Assembly (NCBI GenBank): GCA_003354225.1
Contig: PIVH01000432.1
Coordinates: forward strand, 1 to 5,823
Length of the DNA stretch: 5,823 bases
Source of the DNA: Globobulimina sp.
Lineage: Eukaryota > Foraminifera > Rotaliida
Direction: 5' to 3'
The notes under the pieces were generated by a model. It was not told where the DNA came from, ran no database searches, and saw only the letters and a list, made by a program, of their open reading frames with translations. Position numbers and translations under genes: made by a program. Positions 1-5,823 of the stretch are shown here, one piece after another; the stretch's first letter is position 1, and the number at the start of each line of letters is the position of its first letter.

Positions 1-166
1 GGACTGAACACACAAAACTACAGTAAAGTGGGTTTACCGTTTTATGTGAAAAGCGGTTACGGTACATTTGAGCAGAGGACAGAAGATAAAGATATGATTG
101 TTATACTAATTGTTAGCATAGACTATGCTGTCATCACCTATTTCAGTGGAGCACTTCTGACCATAT

Positions 167-247
167 CATATGGTACCATTTCAAAATTCACCATTTAGAG
201 GTACCATATGGTACCACATGGGGGCAAGTTTGAAATGGTACCATATG
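167..247. repeat. Nested palindrome, GGTACC/CATATG-rich
   Basis: Arms 167-185 (CATATGGTACCATTTCAAA) and 229-247 are perfect 19-bp reverse complements. Exactly midway, 200-215 is a perfect 16-bp palindrome, GGTACCATATGGTACC. More GGTACC/ATATGG words continue to about 290. The structure could extrude as a cruciform or fold as a long hairpin in the intron transcript. It may be a fold-back element or a palindrome-expanded repeat; no target duplication was found. Confidence 0.85.
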
Positions 248-341
248 TATATGGTACTGGCTCCATTTATGGTACAGGTACCATATATGGTCACAGAAGT
301 GCTCCCTGTATTTGAGTTTCAAGAATCAATAGTGTTGTACT

Positions 342-413
342 ACCCTGAATAAGGCAAGTATTACAGTTAAAGAAATATTGCTTTTAATACGTAGCACTTG
401 CCTTATTCAGGGT
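342..413. repeat. 72-bp fold-back, 18-bp perfect arms
   Basis: Arms 342-359 (ACCCTGAATAAGGCAAGT) and 396-413 are perfect reverse complements. The pairing continues imperfectly inward (TTAAAG at 367-372 against CTTTTAA at 381-387), leaving a terminal loop of about 8 nt. Size and shape resemble a miRNA precursor or a tiny MITE. No clear target duplication flanks it. Confidence 0.8.
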
Positions 414-480
414 TAATGCTTCTACTATAAAACATTACAGCACATTTCTAGTAGGTACATAGATAGTTAGTAATCATAGG

Positions 481-969
481 TAGGGAAGGACGTTTGTCGC
501 GATCGCGACAAAACGCGACAAATGCCGCGATTTTTGCCCTTTTCAGCCAAAAAAACCGCGATTTTGCCAATTTTCGGGAAAATGCCGCGATTTTTAGCAT
601 TTTTCGTTGAACTTTTGAAGAAATTGCCCTATTTTTAGCATTTTTTGTTGAAATTTAGAAAAAATCTCATGTATATAACAAATTGTCATTGAGATGTAGG
701 TAGTAAAAATCGAAATTTGTCGAAACTATGAAAAAATAACACAAATACTTCTCTAAACAGCAAAAATGGTTTCCAGTACAACATCTGTTACTTTTTATCT
801 AGGAATGTCGCGATTTTTCGATTTTATGCCGCGATTTTGCCCATTTTTTGCCGCGATTTGCCACGATTTTGACTATTTTTTGCCACGAATTGCCGCGATT
901 TTGCCCATTTTTTTGCCGCGACAAAACGCGATTTATGGAAAAAAATGCCGCGATAAACGTCCTTCCCTA
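481..969. mobile_element. hAT-superfamily MITE with perfect 8-bp target duplication
   Basis: This is a complete 489-bp non-autonomous DNA transposon inside intron 6. The terminal inverted repeats are 21 bp (481-501 and 949-969), begin TAGGGAAGGACG and differ at one position. The insertion is bracketed by identical 8-bp copies of ATCATAGG (473-480 and 970-977). An 8-bp duplication with TAGGG-type ends is characteristic of hAT transposases. It carries no transposase: the only long open frame crossing it (766-1194) runs out antisense through exon 6. The perfect duplication and near-perfect termini suggest a fairly recent insertion. Confidence 0.93.
493..957. repeat. Subterminal GCCGCGATTTT repeats in the MITE
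   Basis: Variants of (T)GCCGCGATTTT recur about a dozen times in the outer parts of the element, around 523, 555, 581, 806, 827, 848, 860, 890, 915 and 945, all in plus orientation. They are absent from the AT-rich centre (about 605-800). A perfect 20-bp palindrome, TTTGTCGCGATCGCGACAAA, lies at 493-512. hAT transposases often bind such subterminal repeats, so this is the likely recognition array. Confidence 0.75.
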
Positions 970-1022
970 ATCATAGGCTCAAGCTTTGAGAAGAGAATGT
1001 ATATAAATAATATAAAATATAC

Positions 1023-1183
1023 CAAAGTAACACCAATTCTTATTTCTTTTTGTAAATTGCCTGTCATTCCACTACTTCCTTTCAAAAAACCCATTCCTCC
1101 ACGCAGGAAACGGGCGGCCGACAAATTTAAGCAATCATCTAATGGGAGAGATTTAGCTCCATTTGAAGATGATGATGATTTTG
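1023..1183 (-). CDS. HEATR5: HEATR5 coding exon 6, last in the window
   Basis: This exon encodes the rest of Ala262 and residues 263-315: [17 protein letters not shown], then [14 protein letters not shown] and [14 protein letters not shown]-x-GFLK followed by (R/K)E(V/I)R(V/I)GVT is a strong HEATR5 signature. The opening serine run comes from a TCA/TCT microsatellite and lies in a poorly conserved linker. The acceptor is ATTTCAG at 1184. The donor GTATAT starts at 1022, in phase 0, at the place where the human protein continues A-Y-V-V-F; that next exon was not found in 1-1022. Confidence 0.95.
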
Positions 1184-4100
1184 CTGAAATATAATATGTC
1201 GTTTCAAGTCAAATTTATATACAAGTATAAATGTCAATTCTGTAATATAGTCATATGTTACCATACAAACGTTGTCAAATGTACCAGTAGAAACAAAATA
1301 CTAATTTACGCCAACTTACCAGTCATATTAGCAGGTGTAGCTTTACTGGGATTATGTGCAGTAGAAAGCAAAGTACCCAATAGTTTAGCAACAGAACATA
1401 GCACTTCATAAGTAGAACTTTCGAGAGCTTTGAAACAACTTGATGCTACACTTTCTAATTCATTTGTATATAAAAACGACGCTTCTGGTATCAGGGCTGT
1501 TAAACACTAAAAATGGAAATCATTTAAAATTCGTTTGTGTAGCTAGTTGTGTAGAAATTTAGAAAGTATCGTATCAGACTTAGCAATTTTAAATGCAAAC
1601 ACAAAAAGATGTACATTTGGGTACTACTTCTCGCTGTTGCGGTACAACTCGTTAGAATTCACTCCGAAGTCCGAAGAGGTACCATAGAGTGGATATAACG
1701 GCGAGAAATGTCAAAATGTACAGTTAATCATGGACTATCAGTAATTCCTAATCCATTTATACACTTACAGTAGCAGCAGCAACTCTAACAATCATAACTC
1801 TGTCTGTCATACAAGCTCTAACAGATTTGTAAATATCTTTTTGTACTGAACCACCAGCGGTGCCCAAACCTGTGACCATTTTTCCAAAAGTTAACATTAT
1901 TTCTGTTCTCCCTTGCGACTGAAAATATAAAAATTGTAACAATTAGTAGAATGAAATATATTTTAAATGATACGTCGGCATTTCTTAGTGATTTGACCAA
2001 AAGTTGGGTCGTTTCTTCAAAACTTCTACCGACCATTCTTCCTAATTTCTCATACATGGCACCAATGCAACATATGGCCGCTCTGAAATGATGAATAATG
2101 TTATACAGAATTTAGAAATGAAACAACTGTTTGGTTCAATGATGCAGTAAATCTTTTCTGTCAAATCTTGTTTTAAAATAAAAAAGTTGCAGATTACAAC
2201 AGGCAATACACATTGTATGTCAGCCTCAGTTTTATGTGGTTTATGCTATTTATGCACTATTAGTTACACATCAGTGAACAAAAATGCTGTTTTGATGATG
2301 AAAATGAAAATTGAACATTGATAATGATATCGAATTTCTAATTTCAACAGAGAAACTATTTGAACCGAATTTTGGGCAATTGACGGGTGTTACTAACAAT
2401 ATGAGAGCTAAAACTAGCTTTCTTTCGAAAAACAGTGTTTTCAGAAGGAGTTTTCTGCCTTTCCCAAAAAATTTCCTATGTTTTTCGATATTGTATTGGG
2501 TGCTAAAAACCCAATACCCAATATCGAAAAAAAACCCAATATATTGCTGCACCTCTAAGAGTGGTAACTCAAGATGGCGATTGTGAAGAGCCATATGGAA
2601 ACGTTTACCATATACTGTACACCCCTTCTCGGCGATTGTGAAAATAAGGAGACGTTTAACGGCTAACCGGGGGGTATAGATGCCTCACCCCCGATAAGAA
2701 GGTTTTATTATTTTAGGTACGGTACGGCTACCACTGAGAGTCGGTCGGTGTCACACGGTTTAGACCCCATTATGTAATTGTTGGCTGTTTCTGTTTATAA
2801 GCAGTAAATAGGAATTGCTGGGAGACATACAAATTTTTACATAGGCTTTTCGATGGATTGATGCCCTCCTAAAATGGTCACTTCAATCAATCCGACACAA
2901 TTCCTTTTTTGCGGACACCTTTAATCTGCCGAAGGTGCCTATATCTAATTCAATATTCCGTTTGTGTATAACGACTATTTTTTATGAAAAACCTAGTTTT
3001 AAACTACTGTAGATGTAACTGAACTTTTAATTTGTTTAAATCTATCGACCGCACACCTATTTTTTTACGTCCGTTCCTTTGGGCTGTTAACTTTTATTGT
3101 TTCAACAACGAGTAATAAATGTATAAATGAAATAAAACAATCAGTTGTTGCTTAGTTACGTGATCTGTTCAATTTAGGCTAAACGATTGTTGGTGTACTT
3201 TAGAGGCAAAAAAACGAAAAAATAGTCATTTTAGCTCCCCCATCGATTTTTTGGCCAATCGGGCAGACATCGAGGGCAATCGGGCAAGGCTTAGGCCCCC
3301 CCAAGCAAGTCGACCAACTACACCTATGGTACTATTAGCATACATACAATATAGTTATTCACGTACCCAGTCCAGGATAATTCAAAGGATATGGTAAACG
3401 ACCAATTTAAGCGAATTACTATAGTGGAGTGGGCCGATCGGGCTGAAATTTTGGTGAAAGTTCGAAGACACATAGGGGAACATTATCTTTCAGTTTTTTG
3501 TCGTCGATCGCGGAATGCCAAATCTTACAATTTCCGAAAAATCGATCCGATCGCCGAAATCCAACTTTTAACCCACTAAAACTAATTCAAAATGATTTAT
3601 AACCATTCCTCCAACTTATTCGAGCCATAAAATCACCAAAATCGCTCCCGATTCGGCCGTGGGATGCCAAATCTCCGAATTTGCGAGAACCGATCGGATC
3701 GCCAAAATAGATAGTTTTATCCATTAAAAGTTGTTGTTCAAAACGATTCTGCGACAAAGCGTTGGAGGTTATACATAGGTACGGCAACACATGAGGGCAA
3801 TTGTCAAGTACCCATCTAGTAGTACCAAATATAGAAACGTTACCATGTTATGGTCTAATGTACCCAACTTCAATTAAATATTAAATTAACTTACAATTTC
3901 GTAGGTAATTGACTTGGTGAGTCATCTTTATTTCTGAGTACATCATTACAAGTGTTTATTATAGAAAATAGAGCAAATGTGTCACCAACAGAGAATAATG
4001 TTGCCAAGCAACGAGCCAATAATTGTCGCGTAGGAGGACCAGGACCAGCTGTTATTTGAGCTGTCAATTGTTGAACAAGTCGTTCTTGACATCCTTTGAT

Positions 4101-4404
4101 ATCGGCCTGAAATAGTTAATAAATGCATACAATACGTGCATATAATATGGCGGTTCCGGTATGCTGGCTAGACCATGATGAGTTACCGTATACCATTCAA
4201 CTGTCATGTATAAGTGTGTCTAGTATGCCAAATGTACATGTATGGTCATGTTAAAATAAACAAGAGACAGAACAATACCTTTTGTGTAGCAGGCAAGATA
4301 CGGTCCAAAAATCGTAACCATTCATGAATGAACAATGGTTTCTGGGCTTCAGGCATTTGACCCAATGCATCTTCATTTAGTACCAAACTATGAGATTGCT
4401 CCAT
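1023..4404 (-). CDS. HEATR5: HEATR5 (HEATR5A/B, Laa1 family) N-terminus, six exons, 3' partial
   Basis: This is the 5' part of a HEATR5 gene, read from joined exons 4404-4279, 4106-3895, 2082-1974, 1918-1769, 1506-1320 and 1183-1023. The join gives 315 codons without a stop. Landmarks shared with the family as I recall it are [11 protein letters not shown] (about residues 28-38), PGPPTR and SVGDTF (exon 2), LPTKLAA across the exon 2/3 border, [21 protein letters not shown] and LTDR-like MTDR, FKALESS, KLLGT, and [11 protein letters not shown] followed by EIRIGVT. The family is made of alpha-helical HEAT repeats, is cytosolic, and binds the AP-1 clathrin adaptor to support endosome-to-Golgi sorting. 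Full proteins are around 2000 residues, so most of the gene lies beyond the left edge. Oddities: a five-serine run opens exon 6, and YEVLCSV stands where relatives have an arginine (YxVRxxV). HEATR5A and HEATR5B are vertebrate paralogues; an invertebrate gene would usually be the single orthologue. Confidence 0.97.
1320..1506 (-). CDS. HEATR5: HEATR5 coding exon 5
   Basis: This exon encodes residues 200-261 plus one base of Ala262: [20 protein letters not shown], then [13 protein letters not shown] and [15 protein letters not shown]-x-Y and KLLGT match the family. The position after YEV is Leu where relatives carry Arg in the Y-x-V-R-x-x-V motif, a substitution in a HEAT helix. The acceptor is TTTTTAG at 1507 and the donor GTAAGT starts at 1319. 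Confidence 0.95.
1610..1722. repeat. Possible 113-bp inverted-terminal element in intron 4
   Basis: TGTACATTT (1610-1618) is repeated in reverse as AAATGTACA (1714-1722). TTCTCGC (1628-1634) pairs with GCGAGAA (1701-1707). This gives imperfect termini of about 25 bp around a short core. No clear target duplication is visible, so it is either a worn MITE or a chance fold-back in the 262-bp intron 4. Confidence 0.4.
1769..1918 (-). CDS. HEATR5: HEATR5 coding exon 4
   Basis: This exon encodes 50 residues (150-199): [19 protein letters not shown], then [17 protein letters not shown] and [13 protein letters not shown](S/T)EI, DIYK and TDR-x-M-x-V-R are conserved positions in the family. It is phase 0 at both ends, with acceptor TTTTCAG at 1919 and donor GTAAGT from 1768. 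An alternative open frame through the same DNA is a shadow. Confidence 0.97.
1974..2082 (-). CDS. HEATR5: HEATR5 coding exon 3
   Basis: This exon completes Leu113 with A and encodes residues 114-149: [16 protein letters not shown], then [19 protein letters not shown]. It follows the 1812-bp intron 2 with acceptor TTTCAG at 2083 and ends in phase 0 before GTATCA at 1973. Intron 3 is only 55 nt (1973-1919) and contains a clean TACTAAT branch-point-like motif before TTTTCAG, which supports active splicing. Confidence 0.97.
2481..2531. repeat. Strong hairpin, 21/23-nt arms, 7-nt loop
   Basis: The left arm 2481-2501 begins TTTTTCGATATTG and ends TATTGGGT. The right arm 2509-2531 is its reverse complement apart from a two-base GG bulge. 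The loop is GCTAAAA. A third partial copy, ACCCAATAT, follows at 2534-2542. This is probably a fold-back repeat or MITE remnant; the open frames that run through it on both strands come from its symmetry, not from a gene. Confidence 0.85.
3499..3746. repeat. Diverged direct repeat, 149-bp offset
   Basis: About 98 bp from 3499 resembles about 98 bp from 3648. Both contain ATGCCAAATCT (3515 and 3664), a GATCSGATCGCC-like word, then a CTTTTAACCCA/GTTTTATCCA segment and TTCAAAA(T/C)GATT. Identity by eye is roughly 70%. It is an old tandem-like duplication or two copies of one degraded repeat. Confidence 0.5.
3895..4106 (-). CDS. HEATR5: HEATR5 coding exon 2
   Basis: This exon encodes residues 43-112 plus two bases of Leu113. 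It reads [14 protein letters not shown], then [20 protein letters not shown] and DTFALF, then [12 protein letters not shown]. The PGPPTR and SVGDTF blocks are family hallmarks and the stretch aligns with the human protein without gaps by eye. It starts after TTTCAG and ends TT before GTAAGTT at 3894, leaving the leucine codon split with exon 3. Confidence 0.97.
4279..4404 (-). CDS. HEATR5: HEATR5 coding exon 1 (start codon)
   Basis: This exon encodes residues 1-42, starting [14 protein letters not shown] and ending with LPATQK. The ATG at 4404-4402 is chosen because the family begins in the same way (M-E-x-S/A-H-S-L-x-L-N-E-x-A-L). The exon ends in phase 0 before the donor GTATTG at 4278. An AG preceded by a T-rich run ends at 4422, 18 nt before the ATG, so this exon may itself be preceded by a spliced 5' UTR exon. 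The 172-bp intron 1 (4278-4107) shows only AT-rich sequence and ends TTTCAG. Confidence 0.96.
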
Positions 4405-4613
4405 TATTATTAATTTTTTAACTAAAATAAATATATATTATTTGCATGAAGAAATTTGCCGAAAACTGAACTAACGTTATCAGAAGTTCGAAAGCGCAAT
4501 ATCAATCAACTACCTATTTTTAGCAGCTCACTAAACATAAAACTTGAAAAACAACAAAACAAAACTCCAGGGTTCTTAGCGATTTTCGGTAGTGGAAAAT
4601 CCTGACTTTCTTG
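4405..4613 (-). promoter_or_regulatory. HEATR5 5' flank / proximal 5' UTR
   Basis: The DNA immediately 5' of the start codon is very AT-rich. On the minus strand a T-rich tract ends TTTATTTTAG at 4422, a plausible splice acceptor 18 nt before the ATG. The start codon may therefore lie near the 5' end of a second exon. I see no convincing TATA box, initiator or other promoter element, so the transcription start cannot be placed. Confidence 0.35.
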
Positions 4614-4673
4614 TACAGCTCCAGTCACACAGCGGAGACACCAAGCAGCTGCTAATCGAGCTGGCATACATGG
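4614..4673 (-). pseudogene. Orphan HEATR5-like fragment upstream of HEATR5
   Basis: The minus strand encodes CMPARLAAAWCLRCVTGAV. From memory, human HEATR5B has S-M-A-ARLAAAWCLRCV about 200 residues beyond the point where this window's exon 6 stops. Twelve residues in a row agree, including the Trp and both Cys, which chance does not explain. The fragment lies 210-270 bp upstream of the HEATR5 start codon on the same strand, out of exon order. The similarity fades after TGAV (4614), and on the other side it ends at a (GAAC)4 run (4673-4688) that merges with a direct repeat. The surrounding frame is closed by TAA just upstream. A small segmental duplication, a repeat-captured exon piece or a misassembly would each fit. 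Confidence 0.65.
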
Positions 4674-4683
4674 AACGAACGAA

Positions 4684-4912
4684 CGAACGTACCTCCATGC
4701 GAATTTTTAGCCGAATCCGTGCAAGGCGGAAGTCTCAGTCAAAATTCGCCAAAAATTTTCGGTCCAAACACCCCGCGAGCGCCTGTGAATTCCGCCGTGA
4801 ACGAATTTCGCTGAAATTTCGCACAAGTGTACTTGTTGTACGAACGTACCACCATGCGAATTGTTAGCCGAATCCGTGCACAACGGAAGTCTCAGTCAAA
4901 ATTCGCCAAAAA
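4684..4912. repeat. 72-bp direct repeat, 157-bp period
   Basis: 4684-4755 and 4841-4912 match at 67 of 72 positions, both starting CGAACGTACC and ending ATTCGCCAAAAA. The 85 bp between them are GC-richer than the flanks and contain CGAATTTCGCTGAAATTTCG. Copy 1 starts within the (GAAC)4 run that abuts the HEATR5-like fragment. This could be tandem duplication within an unidentified interspersed repeat. Confidence 0.85.
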
Positions 4913-5131
4913 AATTCTGAAATTTTTGGTCTATTTTGAATCTGCCGACCGTTTTGGTTAATAATTAGACCCCTTTTAGTCATACAGATAATAAATTTAA
5001 CCGCCTTCGAAATCGCTAAAAAATTGCTAGAAAGAATTTCTAAGTATGTGTATGTAAGTTCTTCTAGCGAAGCTAGAATGGGTTGTCTAGAACTGGTTGC
5101 AATTTCAACAAAAGGGGTTTGTTTGACTTAC
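4913..5131. other. Upstream region without a recognised gene
   Basis: The plus strand is open from about 4988 to 5278 and reads AKKLLERISKYVYVSSSSEA and then RMGCLELVAIS. The minus strand is also open over about 4975-5122. Neither product is recognised. A 7-bp-stem hairpin, TTCTAGC-GAA-GCTAGAA, lies at 5062-5078. With both strands open and no confirmed partner exon I do not call a gene here. Confidence 0.3.
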
Positions 5132-5504
5132 ATCAAAAGCAGCCCGAAGCACCATCTTTATTCTTTATTCTTCATCATCGCGCATTATGACATCTATACA
5201 ACGTCCCTGGAACGAAAAGAACAAACAAAAACACAGCAAAACTGCTCAACAAAAAATAAAAATGAGCATAAAAATTGACAAAACTAAATGCTTACCGCAG
5301 CTCCATTTCGTATTTTGAATGCTTCTTGCTTTGATTGAATCCTGTAACTAATTTAGAAAAAATAAAAATATCATTTTAATTTTTTGAAAATAAAATAAAA
5401 TAAAACTATTTTATTTGAGGAGTGCGTCATTGCGTCCTACACTTTGATACTGTAGGGCATGTAATTACTCACATCGCCCAACTACCTGACGCTACATCAC
5501 CGTT
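5132..5504 (-). other. Three candidate minus-strand exons, unrecognised product
   Basis: Segments 5504-5473, 5341-5296 and 5206-5132 have good borders. The first ends before GTGAGT; the second lies between TTAGTTACAG and GTAAGC; the third follows a long pyrimidine tract ending TTCGTTCCAG and ends before GTAAGT. Joined, they keep one frame: NGDVASGSWAM, then IQSKQEAFKIRNGAA, then GRCIDVIMRDDEE and stop TAA at 5167-5165. The stop lies within AATAAA (5169-5164), and a second AATAAA follows at 5162-5157. This fits the last exons and poly(A) signals of an upstream gene on the same strand. Alternatively they are 5' UTR exons of HEATR5, since the third ends in a usable donor and HEATR5 exon 1 has a possible acceptor at 4422. 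I do not recognise the peptide, and the acceptor at 5505 is weak. Confidence 0.3.
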
Positions 5505-5700
5505 CTTGCGTAAATGATAATTAACGACGCAAAAAAGATGAAATGGATACAATAAATTAAATAAAATGCAAATAAAAATAAAATACGACAATAAAATGTA
5601 TTTGATTGTAATAAGTAGTAAAATTAAATCTATTTAAAGTTGTAATTGTCAAAATGTTACTTCAAAATCTGACATTAGAAATTAACACTTTTACATATAT
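5345..5700. other. AT-rich low-complexity spacer
   Basis: Most of this stretch is A/T-rich with many AAATAAAA-type words (5350-5410 and 5540-5640). Apart from the candidate exon at 5473-5504, I see no conserved coding or RNA feature in it. Confidence 0.6.
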
Positions 5701-5710
5701 ACAGTAGAGA

Positions 5711-5823
5711 CACTCACAATTACAGTTACAGTACAGTACACTTAACAGTACAGTACAAACAGTACAGCGTGGTACATATAGTACAGTACACTCGGAATTA
5801 CAGTTACATTACAGTACACTCAC
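5711..5823. repeat. Minisatellite, 78-bp period with AGTACA subrepeats
   Basis: 5711-5742 and 5789-5820 match at 29 of 32 positions (CACTCxxAATTACAGTTACA core). A third copy starts CACTCAC at 5817-5823, so the array runs off the window. Between copies, ACAGTACA words recur many times. This is a tandem repeat array built on an AGTACA hexamer. Confidence 0.8.

Larger units (their letters stand above)
1..1022 (-). other. HEATR5 intron 6 (5' portion), transposon- and palindrome-rich
   Basis: This stretch follows exon 6 on the minus strand. I could not find the next expected exon (A-Y-V-V-F-x-T-x-L-G-like) in any frame, so the intron continues beyond the left edge. It contains, listed separately, a palindromic GGTACC cluster, a 72-bp fold-back and a hAT-type MITE. 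The first 160 bases show no recognisable structure. Confidence 0.85.
2083..3894 (-). other. HEATR5 intron 2 (1812 bp), no gene seen
   Basis: This is the longest complete intron here, from GTAAGT at 3894 to TTTCAG at 2083. I found no conserved coding segment on either strand. It holds the hairpin at 2481-2531 and the worn repeat at 3499-3746, listed separately. It also has a 55-bp-offset repeat beginning GGCGATTGTGAA at 2576 and 2631 and a doubled CAATCGGGCA near 3257-3290. The rest is AT-rich. The patchy GC-richer blocks around 2620-2770 and 3230-3310 look like transposon debris but cannot be assigned. Confidence 0.8.

Noticed and set aside
170-352. 60-codon plus-strand frame with repeated YHM/MVxxP words
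   Set aside because: It is a translation of the palindromic GGTACC cluster.
766-1194. 142-codon plus-strand open frame
   Set aside because: It starts inside the hAT MITE and ends antisense through HEATR5 exon 6. Its 3' half is the shadow of that exon and its 5' half is repeat.
2271-2594. Overlapping open frames on both strands in intron 2
   Set aside because: They run through a hairpin and low-complexity AT-rich DNA, share no recognisable motif, and owe their openness to the palindromic sequence.
2576-2658. 55-bp-offset repeat starting GGCGATTGTGAA
   Set aside because: Only about 28-32 bp match, with gaps; noted in the intron description but too short to define an element.
3391-3790. Short open frames on both strands (3391-3579 plus, 3587-3790 minus)
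   Set aside because: They lie in a degraded direct repeat within intron 2, and the peptides resemble nothing known to me.
4592-4867. 91-codon plus-strand open frame
   Set aside because: It is the antisense of the HEATR5-like fragment joined to the direct repeat; the meaningful reading is on the minus strand.
4985-5278. Plus-strand frame containing AKKLLERISKYVY and RMGCLELVAIS
   Set aside because: The composition looks protein-like, and an AG precedes it, but no family could be named, the minus strand is open over part of it as well, and its 3' half is lysine/asparagine-rich AT sequence antisense to better exon candidates.
1-5823. Search for tRNA, rRNA, CRISPR, bacterial operon or viral genes
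   Set aside because: No tRNA cloverleaf, rRNA motif, CRISPR array, ribosome binding sites or viral proteins were seen; the split exons with GT/AG borders show nuclear animal DNA.

Overview
This is an AT-rich nuclear window from an animal, most likely an arthropod and probably an insect. That placement rests on protein resemblance recalled from memory and on the short introns and small non-autonomous DNA transposon; no species is claimed. None of the long single-frame ORFs is a gene. The real gene is split into short exons.

The main gene lies on the minus strand and fills about 1023-4404. Six coding exons (4404-4279, 4106-3895, 2082-1974, 1918-1769, 1506-1320, 1183-1023) have GT/AG borders and keep one reading frame for 945 nt, exactly 315 codons. 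The product is the N-terminus of HEATR5 (HEATR5A/HEATR5B, Laa1 family), a very large HEAT-repeat protein that works with the AP-1 clathrin adaptor in endosome-Golgi traffic. The start codon is present. The gene runs off the window at its left edge, inside an intron.

Region by region: 1-1022 is intron 6, with a palindromic GGTACC/CATATG cluster (167-247), a 72-bp fold-back (342-413) and a complete hAT-type MITE (481-969) with a perfect 8-bp target duplication. 1023-2082 holds exons 6 to 3, with a weak inverted-terminal element in intron 4. 2083-3894 is the 1.8-kb intron 2, with a strong hairpin and worn direct repeats but no gene. 3895-4404 holds exons 2 and 1. 4405-5823 lies 5' of the start codon and should contain the promoter and any 5' UTR.

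The 5' region holds the least expected signals. About 210 bp upstream of the start codon, on the same strand, is an orphan stretch that reads as a piece of HEATR5 itself, from a part of the protein well downstream of what this window encodes. It sits directly against a 72-bp direct repeat. Further upstream (5504-5132, minus strand) three exon-like segments with good splice borders and compatible phases end in a stop codon merged with AATAAA. They could be the tail of an unrecognised upstream gene or 5' UTR exons of HEATR5. The right edge is a 78-bp-period minisatellite.

No previously undescribed multi-gene system is visible. The points worth checking are the orphan HEATR5 piece, the candidate upstream exons and the fold-back structures.
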